Notes: generated from the letters alone by a model not told the origin. A DNA stretch of 64,000 nucleotides from Solirubrobacter deserti (GCF_003344625.1 NZ_QPKJ02000010.1:77513-141512); one strand, 5' to 3'; shown: positions 54,774-63,428, counted from the first letter of the stretch. Program-made: numbers and translations.

Positions 54774-56219
54774 GTGGAGGTCACCGTCTTCGCTGAGCGG
54801 TATCGCGCCGTTCGTCGCCTGGGACATGGGGGCACCGCGACCGTGTTCTTGGCGCAGGACGAACGCCTGCAGCGCGAGGTCGCCATCAAGCGGGTGCATG
54901 GCGCGGAGGTCACGGCCACGACGGCGAAGCGGCTTTGGCGCGAGGCGCGCATCATGGCGTCGCTGCGCCACCCGAACCTCGTGGCGATCTACGACATCGT
55001 GGTCGACGACGAGGACCTGCTGCTGGTCATGGAGTACGTCGAGGGTCGGACGCTCGCAGACGTTCTGGCCTCGGCGCCGTTGACCTGGCAGCGCACCGCG
55101 GAGTTGTTGGAGCCGATTGTGTCGGCGCTCGACTACGCGCATTCAAAGGGCGTCGTGCACCGTGACCTCAAGCCCGCCAACGTGCTGGTCGGCGACGACG
55201 GGTCGATCAAGGTGGCCGATCTCGGTCTGGCGACCGCGGCGGAGATCACCAAGATCACGCCGCCCGGGGCGATCATGGGCACGCCCGCGTACATGGCTCC
55301 CGAGCAGGCACGTCCAGGCACGCCTACAGCCGCCGCCGACGTGTTCGCGCTCGCGACGATCGCGTTCGAGGCCTTGAGCGGCAGCCTGCCTCGATGGGGT
55401 CCCGGCGTAGCCGCGATCTTGGCTCAAGCCACACGCGAGCCGCCAGCGGATCTGCGCGAGCACTGGCGTGACGCGCCTGCCGGTGCAGCCCGCGCGCTGA
55501 TCCGCGGCATGTCGCCCATCCCGGAGGATCGCCAGCAAAGCGCATCGGATCTGCTGAGAGAGCTCACCGCCGGATTCACCGAAGCGCCCACGACCGAGCC
55601 GGCACCAGCGAGCGTGCCATCGCCCACGCGCCCGGCCCCGGCGGTCCAGTCACACCCGCAACGCCACCGACGTGCGCGGACGCTCGTTCTGACAGCTCTC
55701 GCGGTCGCCGCCCTCGTGACCGTCGCGGTCTTGGCGAGCCGGCGTGCCTCGCCGCCATCCACAACGGCGCCGCCGCTGGCCAACGCGACGCCGGACCGCA
55801 CTCCTCGCGTCACGCCCTCGCCTGCGGCGTCCCCCGCCGCGACACCCTCGCCCGCGTCCGCGACCGCGACCGCTGCTCCCCGCCCGAGCCGCTCGGCCAC
55901 GGCGACCGTCCGGGCCTTCTACCGTCGCGCGGCTGCCGGCGAGTACGCCGGCGCCTGGAGCCTGGCTGGACCGCGGATGCGGCAAGCGTTCGGCAACGAC
56001 CTCCAGCGCTTTACCCGGGACCTCTCCTCGCTGCAGCGGATCGAGTTCGAGCGGATCACCGTCATCGCCCGCGACAAGGCCGGCGCCACGATCGCCATCC
56101 GATCCATCGCCACGCACGCCAACCGCGTCGACCGATGCGCCGGAACACTCCGCGCCGTGCGTCGCCCAGGACGGGGCTGGCTCGTCGAGCCGGCAAGCCT
56201 GCAGTGCACCTCGAGCTGA
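54774..56219 (+). CDS. Membrane Ser/Thr protein kinase (PknB-like)
   Basis: 481 aa from GTG. Kinase domain about 5-270: Gly loop [18 protein letters not shown] (Lys), [11 protein letters not shown] (catalytic loop), DLG in place of [14 protein letters not shown]. Then a Pro/Ala linker, one membrane segment ([20 protein letters not shown]) and an external domain (about 375-480) resembling SnoaL/DUF4878-type folds ([20 protein letters not shown]) with two Cys. Signals from outside the cell to cytoplasmic targets. The preceding lectin protein might be a partner (position only). Confidence 0.88.
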   Translation: MEVTVFAERYRAVRRLGHGGTATVFLAQDERLQREVAIKRVHGAEVTATTAKRLWREARIMASLRHPNLVAIYDIVVDDEDLLLVMEYVEGRTLADVLASAPLTWQRTAELLEPIVSALDYAHSKGVVHRDLKPANVLVGDDGSIKVADLGLATAAEITKITPPGAIMGTPAYMAPEQARPGTPTAAADVFALATIAFEALSGSLPRWGPGVAAILAQATREPPADLREHWRDAPAGAARALIRGMSPIPEDRQQSASDLLRELTAGFTEAPTTEPAPASVPSPTRPAPAVQSHPQRHRRARTLVLTALAVAALVTVAVLASRRASPPSTTAPPLANATPDRTPRVTPSPAASPAATPSPASATATAAPRPSRSATATVRAFYRRAAAGEYAGAWSLAGPRMRQAFGNDLQRFTRDLSSLQRIEFERITVIARDKAGATIAIRSIATHANRVDRCAGTLRAVRRPGRGWLVEPASLQCTSS

Positions 56220-56258
56220 TCGCCCTCGAGGGCGTCGCAGGCGGACGCACAACTCCGG

Positions 56259-56549
56259 ATGCAGACCTGGGAGACGGCTCCGGACTGGGTTCAACAAGCG
56301 GTCGATCAGTGTCTACACGACATGCAGCAGCCCACGGCCATCGACGTGCCTTTGGACTGGGTGGTCCGCGCGCTCTTCCCGGAGCCGGAAGATGGTGGCG
56401 ACGAGTTCGCGGTCTTCGACGCGGACCATGCTGCAGAACTGGTGTCGCATGCGCAGACCTACTGCAAGAACACGCCTTCCCGGAGTCAGAAGGTTCGAGC
56501 GCCAGAGTGGGGGACGCGCCGGCTGCTCACGATCAGGGCGCTCAACTGA
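56259..56549 (+). CDS. Small hypothetical protein
   Basis: 96 aa from ATG. Acidic, Trp-containing (MQTWETAPDWVQQAVDQCLH, DVPLDWVVRALFPEPEDGGD). No family recognised. Follows the kinase gene by 39 nt. Confidence 0.5.
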   Translation: MQTWETAPDWVQQAVDQCLHDMQQPTAIDVPLDWVVRALFPEPEDGGDEFAVFDADHAAELVSHAQTYCKNTPSRSQKVRAPEWGTRRLLTIRALN

Positions 56550-56623
56550 CGCCAGGCGCGTGCGTTGACGAGACCCATGCGGGGTACTGGGCCGGCGTGT
56601 TTGACCTCCGGAGGGACTGAGCC

Positions 56624-57106
56624 GTGGAGCGGGTGTTCTCGATCGCGTTCGCGGTCGCGATGATCGCCGTCCCGGTCGGCTTGTGGGTTTGGAGCTTGCG
56701 CCGGCACGCGCGCCAGGGCGGCATGTTCGATTGGGCCAAAGCGAGGGTCGCGCGACTCGAGGTACCCGGCTCGACGCAGGACACCCGCGAGCTGGTCTAC
56801 CGCGGGCTCTATGAAGCCCTGGGCACCCGGACCCCGCCGCGCAAGAAGCACCGGGAGGACTTCAAGATCAGGTCGCACCTGGACGGGGATTTCGGGCTGG
56901 GCTCCGCACTGTTTCGCTTCGAGTTGCAGGCGCTCAACGCCGAACGGACACAATTGACGATCTCATTGCCGACGATGCACACCGGGCAGGGACCGCCGCA
57001 CCCGGACGAAGCGCCGGCCCGTGTCGAGCAGGTCGACCGGCTGGCGCGCTGGTTCGTCGATACGGCTGGATGCCGCTTGCTCGAGACGCGATGGGGAAAG
57101 GGATAG
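56624..57106 (+). CDS. Hypothetical membrane-anchored protein
   Basis: 160 aa from GTG with GGAGGG 8 nt upstream. One N-terminal membrane segment (FSIAFAVAMIAVPVGLWVW), then a cytoplasmic domain with KIRSHLDGDFGLGSALFRFE and a C-terminal helix. No family recognised. Element copy 4 begins 5 nt after its stop. Confidence 0.6.
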   Translation: MERVFSIAFAVAMIAVPVGLWVWSLRRHARQGGMFDWAKARVARLEVPGSTQDTRELVYRGLYEALGTRTPPRKKHREDFKIRSHLDGDFGLGSALFRFELQALNAERTQLTISLPTMHTGQGPPHPDEAPARVEQVDRLARWFVDTAGCRLLETRWGKG

Positions 57107-57110
57107 CGAC

Positions 57111-57132
57111 TTCGTCGAATCGCGCTACTTCG
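57111..57132 (+). repeat. Dispersed element copy 4
   Basis: TTCGTCGA-ATCG-CGCTACTTCG, a full consensus copy. TAGCG before it (57104-57108) can pair with CGCTA in its right half. Confidence 0.7.
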
Positions 57133-57153
57133 CGTTCGGGCACACTCTGGGCG

Positions 57154-57450
57154 ATGGAGGAGATCCCCGAGTTCCGGGTCCGGCTTGAGCCCGTCGGCGC
57201 TGACGCGAGAGCGGTGCTCGGCTTTGCTGCGGCCGCCGACGAAGTCGGCCACCGCCACCAGCTCGGAGGTCGACCGACCTGGTTGCAGGACGATCAAACA
57301 CCGACATGTCGCGATTGCGGCGAGCGCATGACGTTCTACGGGCAGCTCGACTCGATCGGCGACGACATCAGCCTCGCCGATGTCGGGATGGTCTACGTCT
57401 TCGTGTGCTTCAACGACTTCGAAGCGCGCGCGATCCTGCAATCTGGTTGA
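57154..57450 (+). CDS. DUF1963/YwqG-like small protein
   Basis: 98 aa from ATG. The order GGRPTWLQDDQTPTCRDCGE, MTFYGQLDSI and VGMVYVFVCFNDFEA is like the C-terminal part of DUF1963 (YwqG) proteins, with a CxxC pair. Much shorter than the full family (about 250 aa), so a truncated or minimal form. Function unknown. Sole gene between element copies 4 and 5. Confidence 0.6.
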   Translation: MEEIPEFRVRLEPVGADARAVLGFAAAADEVGHRHQLGGRPTWLQDDQTPTCRDCGERMTFYGQLDSIGDDISLADVGMVYVFVCFNDFEARAILQSG

Positions 57451-57470
57451 GCCGGGCGCTGAAGCGTCAG

Positions 57471-57506
57471 TTCGTCGATAACCGCTACTTCGCTGTGTTC
57501 ACAGCG
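57471..57506 (+). repeat. Dispersed element copy 5 with adjoining hairpin
   Basis: TTCGTCGA-TAAC-CGCTACTTCG (57471-57492), full consensus, 20 nt after the preceding stop. It runs straight into CGCTGTG-TT-CACAGCG (57491-57506), a perfect 7-bp hairpin that could terminate transcription. GAAGCG (57461-57466) before it can pair with the right half. Confidence 0.7.
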
Positions 57507-57511
57507 CACGA

Positions 57512-57847
57512 TCACCCGGTGGGCACTGACAAGAGCTCCATGACGTCGACCGCGTTGCCCGACAGTAGAAGAACATGCGGATGGTGAGTGAACATCGCGG
57601 CGGCCTCGGCGGCGGAACTTGCCTCGACGATCATCCAAGCGACCAATTGGTTGGTGAACGTCTCGGTTCGATCATGGATGACTCGAAGGTTCGGTCCGAG
57701 CGGAGAACCGGACTCGATGATTGCGTCGGCATGGTCGGCGTGCCACTCGCCCCATGCCTTCATGAAGCGTTCGGACACCTCATCGGGGACGGCCTCCTTC
57801 TGCTGCGAATCTCCCGCACCTACGAACAGCGCCATATACCGGCTCAT
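57512..57847 (-). CDS. YCII-domain protein
   Basis: 111 aa from ATG. Matches the YCII-related family: MSRYMALFVGAGDSQQKEAV, KAWGEWHADHADAIIESGSP, LGPNLRVI. Such small dimeric alpha-beta barrels are often linked to sigma factors, but none is near. Opposite in direction to most neighbours; sole gene between element copies 5 and 6. Confidence 0.8.
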   Translation of the reverse strand: MSRYMALFVGAGDSQQKEAVPDEVSERFMKAWGEWHADHADAIIESGSPLGPNLRVIHDRTETFTNQLVAWMIVEASSAAEAAAMFTHHPHVLLLSGNAVDVMELLSVPTG

Positions 57848-57953
57848 GCTGGCTCGCTCCTGGTCGCGATGAATGCTGCAGTCTTGCGGATAGGCCGGCC
57901 AGACGCCCGATCGCGCCGGAGCGGGCGGTCTTGCAGCCGCCCGAAGGTGCCAG

Positions 57954-57975
57954 ATCGTCGAGGAGCGCTACTCCC
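57954..57975 (+). repeat. Dispersed element copy 6
   Basis: ATCGTCGA-GGAG-CGCTACTCCC: one change at the first base and a variant 3' end. Lies in the gap upstream of the gene at 58058. Confidence 0.6.
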
Positions 57976-58057
57976 CTGAAGCACATGTGACGTGTCACAG
58001 AGGCCTTCGCCGCGCGGTGGCTGGCCCAGCGTCGGAGCCCTACGGAAGCGAAGCGCG

Positions 58058-59110
58058 ATGGACCTAGAAGTGCGGGGCGAAATCAGGCCTGACCTCGAGC
58101 CGGACGGGTACCAGGAGGAGCTGGATTCGCCGTACGCTCCTCCCAAGGTGGGACAGGCCCTATGCGACTACGTCGCCCAAGCGCCTGACGGATACGTGGT
58201 GATGGAGCGGTTCTGGCTCGCGCTCGCCAGGCGTCTTCACTTGCGGCTGCGCGTTCCGGTGCTCGTCTGTGACGTCGACGTACCGATCGCCGAGCAACTC
58301 GCGCGCCAGCAGAACTTGTCGCCCGCCGATCCGCTCACGGGACTCGATGTCGCGGTCTCGCAGCGAATCGATGAGCACCGCATCGCCGTGGTGTGGGCCG
58401 CCGAGAATGAGATGGCCTACGTCGCCTCCTCAAGGGCTCCCGCCGACCCGACCTGGATCTCGTTGAACACCGAACTGAGCCGCGACCCCGAGGTTCGTGC
58501 AGGAGTGCTCCCTGCTGGTGCGGCCGGCGCGTTGGTCCAGGACCGCAGCGCTACTTGGCACAGCGCTCCCATCGGCCGCAACGTCTGGCTTGCCGTGCTG
58601 CCCCAGCGCAGCGGCCAAGGCGAACCTGCGCTTCGCTATCTCGACGTCGAGGGCGCCCCGTTCGAGCTGACGCTTCCCTTTGCTGGTGTGCCGGCGCTCT
58701 GGCCCCAGCAAGCGCCCGGGTCACCGAAGCTGGGGCTCACCGGCCCCGACCTCGTGACCTACCGTGCCGGCGACTGGACGGTCACCGTCACCGGCGAAAG
58801 CGGATACACGGAAGCGGTGCTCAAGCCCATTCCGGGCACCGTGCTTGGACACGTGCACGGCTTCGGCCTCAAGACCGTCGACGACGGCTGGAACGCACGC
58901 GCCGAGTGCGGCAACTTTATAGTGAGGGTCGAAGGCATCGGCGAGACGCCCGCGCGTCTGGACCTTGTCGAGATCGCCAAGAGCCTGAAAGGGTTCATAG
59001 AGCGTCGACAGAAGCGACGACGACCCCGCAACGGAGCGGATTCGTCGAAACCCGCTACTTCGCTGCGTCACCCCGTGCGACCTTCTGCGTCGGCGCGTGA
59101 GATCGGATAG
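58058..59110 (+). CDS. Hypothetical protein
   Basis: 350 aa from ATG. Two apparent lobes: an alpha/beta part with DLEPDGYQEELDSPYAPPKV and VPVLVCDVDVPIAEQLARQQ, and a C-terminal beta-rich part (YRAGDWTVTVTGESGYTEAV, NFIVRVEGIGETPARLDLVE). No family recognised. The last 25 residues are read through element copy 7 (59041-59062) and are Arg/Ser-rich, so the original C-terminus may have been lost to, or extended by, that element. Confidence 0.55.
   Translation: MDLEVRGEIRPDLEPDGYQEELDSPYAPPKVGQALCDYVAQAPDGYVVMERFWLALARRLHLRLRVPVLVCDVDVPIAEQLARQQNLSPADPLTGLDVAVSQRIDEHRIAVVWAAENEMAYVASSRAPADPTWISLNTELSRDPEVRAGVLPAGAAGALVQDRSATWHSAPIGRNVWLAVLPQRSGQGEPALRYLDVEGAPFELTLPFAGVPALWPQQAPGSPKLGLTGPDLVTYRAGDWTVTVTGESGYTEAVLKPIPGTVLGHVHGFGLKTVDDGWNARAECGNFIVRVEGIGETPARLDLVEIAKSLKGFIERRQKRRRPRNGADSSKPATSLRHPVRPSASAREIG
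59041..59062 (+). repeat. Dispersed element copy 7, inside the 3' end of a gene
   Basis: TTCGTCGA-AACC-CGCTACTTCG, full consensus. GAGCGG just before it (59034-59039) pairs with CCGCT in the right half. The only clear copy that overlaps a reading frame. Confidence 0.7.
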
Positions 59111-59160
59111 CAGAGCCGGAACCGTCGCTTGTTGACCGACCGACGTGTACGTTCGCGTGG

Positions 59161-59941
59161 GATGAGACGGCTTGGCTTGATCGCGCTCATGCCCCTGGCG
59201 GGTTGCGGTGTGCAGACCGATCCGTCGCCCACGCCCACGGCGACGGCGACGGCGACGCCGCTCGCGACCCGGACCGAGCCCACGTTGACGCTGACCAGCT
59301 CTGATGGCGTGCGATTCGTGCCCGGGACGAAGAAGCCAGCGGCAATGGAGCTGCAACCGATCCCGTGGCACCGCATCCGATTTCGGGACGGATCGGTGAC
59401 GCTGAGCCTGGCTCCAGAAGCCGCGCCGGAGCAAGTGCCGTGCTCGGTGAACCATGTTGAGGTCGGACCGGCCGATGGTGTGCTGCGACGTGTGACCGTA
59501 TGGGGGAAGCGGCTCAATCCCCCATGCCCGCACGGACCGAAGCAAATTGAACTCAGCGTCCCGGGATGGACGCGCGCCACAATCGCGGCGCCCGACGAGC
59601 TCGATGTGCCCGATGCCAGCCTGACGGGCTCCCAGCAAGTAGTCGTAGTCCCGGGCTCGGCCGTCCTGCAGCCAGACCGTCGTTCGATCGTCGTCGGCTA
59701 CACGCACAGCCGCTGCAACGCCCTGGCCAAGGTCACCGCAAAGCAAAACGGCCCGGCCGTGCGAGTGGTGGTGACCGTTGGCACCGAGCCCAATCCCGCC
59801 AGCACCACATGCCTCAGCCCCGGTCTCTACGGGCACACGCTGGTCCGTCTGCCGACCCCAGCACCACCACGCGCCACCGTGACAGTCGTCCGATGCGGCC
59901 GCGACCGCCAACGCTGCGTCAGCTGGCTCCAATCGCGCTAA
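59161..59941 (+). CDS. Putative lipoprotein
   Basis: 260 aa from ATG. Short lipoprotein signal with lipobox LAGC (Cys at residue 15), then a Pro-Thr-Ala linker (PTPTATATATPLATRTEP) and a beta-rich domain with six Cys. No family recognised. Sole gene between element copies 7 and 8. Confidence 0.6.
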
Positions 59942-60014
59942 GCGTCAGCTGTCCTCGGCCCAGCCAAGATCAGCGGTGGACCCGCACGCCATGAGGCGTC
60001 CCGAAATGGACGGA

Positions 60015-60036
60015 TTCGTCGAGAAGCGCTACTTCA
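60015..60036 (+). repeat. Dispersed element copy 8
   Basis: TTCGTCGA-GAAG-CGCTACTTCA, consensus except the last base. GAAG and CTTC inside it form a small stem. Confidence 0.7.
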
Positions 60037-60054
60037 CAGGCTTGTACGCACCTG

Positions 60055-60071
60055 GCTTCGGCGTCCGAAGC
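60055..60071. terminator. Hairpin after element copy 8
   Basis: GCTTCGG-CGT-CCGAAGC, perfect 7-bp arms with a 3-nt loop, 19 nt after the element. No T-tract. Confidence 0.45.
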
Positions 60072-60389
60072 GGCGGCTAGCTCGTGATGTCAAAGACCAG
60101 AACTCGTTCCGAGAACGGCTGCACGAGCGCGCTCCGTGGAGCGTGCTAGGGGTGCGGTGAAGCGCGCCGCCTCGAGTCAGGCTTACGACGAACCTAAGGC
60201 CAGAAGAACGACGTGATCGACCACCCCGGCCACGGTACCGCGGCAGCGCGCCGCGCATAAGAGCGCAAGGACGATTAGCGTCCATGGCGCGTCTCGTCCG
60301 CGCGTGTACGGTCGCAACTGGCGGATTGACGGCTCGCTCCTTCAATCACCCATTTAGCAGTCTTGACCGAGCAGGATTGACCCACGATA

Positions 60390-61718
60390 GTGGCCTTGAT
60401 GGACGCGACGCAGCATGACTCACCGCAGCGGCCGGTGAAGCAGGCGGCCTCACGGCCCATCGCCGAGCCGGGCCTCGCGTCCTTCCCTACCTTCGGCGGC
60501 TCGGTGCCGATCGGCGCGTCCCTGGCCACCATGGGCGATGAGACACGGGCACAGGTCACCCGAGCCCTCCAGCGCTCCGCGGGCAATGTCGCCGTCACGC
60601 GCATGGTCACCCAGGCGCGCGAGCACCACGGCGCTGCGCGCGTGCGACAGGTCCAGCGCTCACCCGAGATGGTGCCGATCGTGGTCGGCGGCGCCAACCT
60701 CGGCATCGGCAGCTATCTCGCTGCCGGCGGCACCGTGGCCGGCTCGACCGCGCTCGCCGAGGGCACAGCCGTCATCGCGACGGGCGCGCTCGCCGAGGGC
60801 GCGGCCGTGATCGGGACGACGGCCGTGGCCGGCGGCGCCTCGGTGGTTGCCGTGCCCGCCGCCACGGCCGCGGTCGCCACCGGCGGCGCGGCGGCAGGCG
60901 GCGTGGCCACCGCGGGTGCGGCCGCCGGCGCCTCGGCCACGGTGCCCGTCGTAGGCTGGGTGGTTGCGGGCGTGATCGTCGGCGGTATCGCCGTCTACCT
61001 GATCTATCGGGCTACGCACGAAGACGGGCACCCCGCGGTGCAGGCGCCACCTGCGAATCCCGGACCGCCGGTCACCGAGCCGCACAGCGGTCCTCGCGTC
61101 ACCCTGCCGCCGGCCGCGAGCCCGCCGGTAGGGCCGATCGTCGACCCGGCGCCGGGTCCCTCCGGGCCGGTCTCCCTGCCCGGCGCGCCTCACGATGGTC
61201 CGGTCAGGGCAAGCGGAGATCCAAGCGACCGCCGCGGCAACGTCGAGCGCCTCGAGCAACTTGATCGCGAGGGAGCGTACACCGGTAGCGACCCGGTGAA
61301 CCTCCGAGAGCGGCTGATGTCCGACCATCCCGACGTCCGAGAGCGGGCCGAGCGTGAGCTGCGCAGTCTCGAGGCAGCGGCGCAAGCCATGCGGAGGCCG
61401 GCGCCGGCCGAGCCGGAGCCGGAGCCCGAGCCGGCGCCGGTATCGCGCCCCTTCACCCGAGACGCCGCGTTCGACGCACTCATGCAGCGCCTGCGTCGGC
61501 CGGGCTCACTGGGCCAGCCTCCGTTTGCCGGCCATCCGCGCCAAGACTTCGAGCCGGTCGGGTGGGAGGACGAGAACTCCGACGTCCCGGGCCAGCTGCG
61601 AAAGGTGCTCGTCATTCGCGGGCTCCGTGGGAACATCAGGGGCGAGAGGCTGAGGTTCTCAGTCGCCTGGGACGAAGCGACCGGCCAGTACGAGGACATC
61701 CACGAGGCTTCGCGTTGA
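60390..61718 (+). CDS. Putative injection-system or polymorphic-toxin-type cargo protein
   Basis: 442 aa from GTG (ATG 60399 possible). The N-terminus has TRALQRSAGNVAVTRMV and VRQVQRSPEM, the LQRSAGN...VQR pattern I know from many actinobacterial proteins linked with extracellular contractile injection systems. A long Gly/Ala/Val-rich region with membrane-like segments follows (about 90-210), then a Pro-rich linker, a charged helical part (PVNLRERLMSDHPDVRERAE), a Glu-Pro spacer and a C-terminal domain (VGWEDENSDVPGQLRKVLVI, RLRFSVAWDEATGQYEDIHE) that could be the effector. No injection-system structural genes in the window. Role is inference. Confidence 0.55.
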   Translation: MALMDATQHDSPQRPVKQAASRPIAEPGLASFPTFGGSVPIGASLATMGDETRAQVTRALQRSAGNVAVTRMVTQAREHHGAARVRQVQRSPEMVPIVVGGANLGIGSYLAAGGTVAGSTALAEGTAVIATGALAEGAAVIGTTAVAGGASVVAVPAATAAVATGGAAAGGVATAGAAAGASATVPVVGWVVAGVIVGGIAVYLIYRATHEDGHPAVQAPPANPGPPVTEPHSGPRVTLPPAASPPVGPIVDPAPGPSGPVSLPGAPHDGPVRASGDPSDRRGNVERLEQLDREGAYTGSDPVNLRERLMSDHPDVRERAERELRSLEAAAQAMRRPAPAEPEPEPEPAPVSRPFTRDAAFDALMQRLRRPGSLGQPPFAGHPRQDFEPVGWEDENSDVPGQLRKVLVIRGLRGNIRGERLRFSVAWDEATGQYEDIHEASR

Positions 61719-62049
61719 CGTTGGGCGCCCAGCGACGGGAAGGCGACGAGCGATGACCGCGGCGACGACCACTGCAGGTGAGCATCGCCTCCTGAAAGCC
61801 GGCGCGCGTTGGGCTATCCGCCAGAAGACTTCGACCACATCGCCTCGACTAGGACGAAGACGCCCGACTTGATGCGACCGGTGGCGAACTCTGCCGAGAC
61901 GCTCGGGCAAGTCCCGTGAGCCCGAACCGACGAACGCCTTGAACGCTGGAAGGCAGGCGGGAAGGTAGCGAAATCGTCGAGAAGCGCCACTTTCACTCGT
62001 GCCTGTGCAACGTCACGGTGGCGAGCTCTCGAGCGGTCATGAGCGAGCT
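61719..62049. other. Gap with element copy 9
   Basis: 331 bp between convergent genes. Only element copy 9 (61973-61994) is recognised. Confidence 0.5.
61973..61994 (+). repeat. Dispersed element copy 9
   Basis: ATCGTCGA-GAAG-CGCCACTTTC, two changes in the right half. AAGGTAGCG just before it (61962-61970) can pair with CGCCACTTT (7 of 9), so the changed right half keeps stem pairing. Confidence 0.6.
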
Positions 62050-62475
62050 TCACGGGCGGCGTTTGCCGTCTGCGCCGATCACCCACCACAACCCGCCGTT
62101 CAGGTCGACGTTGTGGCAGCGCACCTGGCCGGCGTCCTCGTGCGCGTAGTAGTAGAGCGGACGTCCGCGATAGGTGACCTGCCGCCGCCCGTCGCGACGG
62201 CGGATTGTCCCGAGCAACGACTCTCGCGCGCCTGTGCCGGCGACCGGCTTGCCGGTCGTGTAGACCGGCGGCCACGCTTCAGCGCACTCGCCGTAGCACC
62301 GCGTCTGCTTGAAGCGGTCGCGCTGGAACACGTAGATCGCCTGCCGCTTCGGCCCCCAGAGCATCGGGCCGAACTCCGAGCTTGACACGCTGATCCGGGT
62401 CCCGGCCGCTGATGCCGAGGCGGCGCCCACCAGCAGCGCAAAGGTGAGCACCACGGTGCCGATGATCGTTCTCAT
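62050..62475 (-). CDS. Secreted protein, COG4315 (YxFxxD-type) family
   Basis: 141 aa from ATG overlapping the preceding stop (ATGA). Signal peptide ending SASAAG. Two repeats of the family: AIYVFQRDRFKQTRCYGECA followed by EAWPPVYT, and RGRPLYYYAHEDAGQVRCHN followed by VDLNGGLWWVI. Such proteins are predicted secreted lipoprotein-like proteins of unknown function with conserved Cys. Co-transcribed with a thioredoxin-like gene, so the Cys pair may be its redox substrate (inference). Confidence 0.8.
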   Translation of the reverse strand: MRTIIGTVVLTFALLVGAASASAAGTRISVSSSEFGPMLWGPKRQAIYVFQRDRFKQTRCYGECAEAWPPVYTTGKPVAGTGARESLLGTIRRRDGRRQVTYRGRPLYYYAHEDAGQVRCHNVDLNGGLWWVIGADGKRRP

Positions 62476-62975
62476 AGTGCCTCCGCCGCCCTGAGGGCGA
62501 GGTTGGAATCGAACGCGCCCTGCCAGCGCTGCTGTTCTCGTCCGTCGCGGTCGAGCAGAACCGCACCCGGTTGGCCGGGGATGCGGTAGTGCGCCCAGAC
62601 CTGCATCGACTCGTCGAACAGCAACGTGGGCGCCGTCAACCCATGCTGCGCCGCGAATTCCGGCGCGTTGGCGAGATCGTCCCGCCCACCGATAGCGACC
62701 ACCGCCAGCTTGCCGCCGGTCTGCTCGGCGAGCTTCTGGATCTTCGGCGCCTCGCCGTTGCAGACCGGACACCACGGCGCCCAGAACCAGAGCAGCGTTG
62801 GCGTCTCCGCTGAGGTCGCCTGAGCTAGGTGGACTTCACCGGACCCGTGCAAGCGCGTCAGTGCAAGCGCCGGGACGGCCGCTTCGCGCTCTGCGTCGGT
62901 GCCGTCACCTACGGTGAGACCGAGCCCGCCCGCGACCAGACCGACGAACAGCAACGCGATGACCAGCCGCTTCAT
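62472..62975 (-). CDS. TlpA-like membrane-anchored thioredoxin
   Basis: 167 aa from ATG. N-terminal signal anchor (LVIALLFVGLVAGGLGLTV), then a thioredoxin fold with active site FWAPWCPVCNGEAPK (CPVC) and the cis-Pro loop YRIPGQPGAVLLDRDG. Extracytoplasmic disulfide exchange. Overlaps the COG4315 gene by 4 bp. The only two-gene unit in the element-bounded series. Confidence 0.88.
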   Translation of the reverse strand: MKRLVIALLFVGLVAGGLGLTVGDGTDAEREAAVPALALTRLHGSGEVHLAQATSAETPTLLWFWAPWCPVCNGEAPKIQKLAEQTGGKLAVVAIGGRDDLANAPEFAAQHGLTAPTLLFDESMQVWAHYRIPGQPGAVLLDRDGREQQRWQGAFDSNLALRAAEAL

Positions 62976-63387
62976 GTCGCGAACCTACCGCCGCGCGAGT
63001 CAAACGACATTACGGTTGGCTGAACGCGCGAGACCGTCGCCTGATCGGTTCAACTCGGAGGGCGGACCGCCTCCAGGCCCGCGGGTGTCAGTACGAGCCG
63101 CTGGGCCGGTCTCACCACGGCGCGATGCCCTGGTTCTCGACGCGCCCCCTTCGCCACGGCGTGTCGTCGACGATCGCGGCCAACGACGATGGGGGTGGTG
63201 CCTGACGCCGAGACGACCTGGATTCTGTGGACCTCGGGACGGAACGCTGCCTCTGGATGCCATCCTGTGGCGTCCCGGCCAGGGCATGCAGACGGAGCAG
63301 ACCCTCCCCTGACGTCCGCCACCGCAATGGTGCGCCAGATGCCGGCACAGCTCGCCGACGCCCTATGCAAGATCAGGGGTGTGCGAA

Positions 63388-63409
63388 ATCGTCGAAAAGC
63401 GCTGTGCAG
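63388..63409 (+). repeat. Dispersed element copy 10 (divergent right half)
   Basis: ATCGTCGA-AAAG-CGCTGTGCAG. Left half and spacing conserved, right half altered. It is enclosed by CAAGA (63368-63372) and TCTTG (63421-63425) and by GCGAA (63383-63387) and TTCGC (63411-63415). Confidence 0.5.
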
Positions 63410-63428
63410 CTTCGCGGTCCTCTTGGGA

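Larger units (their letters stand above)
59942..60389. other. Gap with element copy 8 and a hairpin
   Basis: 448 bp without a supported gene. Element copy 8 and the hairpin at 60055-60071 lie at its left end; the rest shows nothing recognised. Confidence 0.5.

Noticed and set aside
57111..60036. The dispersed element as a conserved peptide (Phe-Val-Glu-x-Arg-Tyr-Phe)
   Set aside because: Copies are mostly outside genes, in different frames relative to neighbours, and the four variable bases span a codon boundary without synonymous bias.
57111..63409. Classical integron attC sites or a CRISPR array
   Set aside because: The repeats lack attC core sequences, are 0.4-2 kb apart with genes between, and no integrase or Cas gene is visible; spacing excludes CRISPR.
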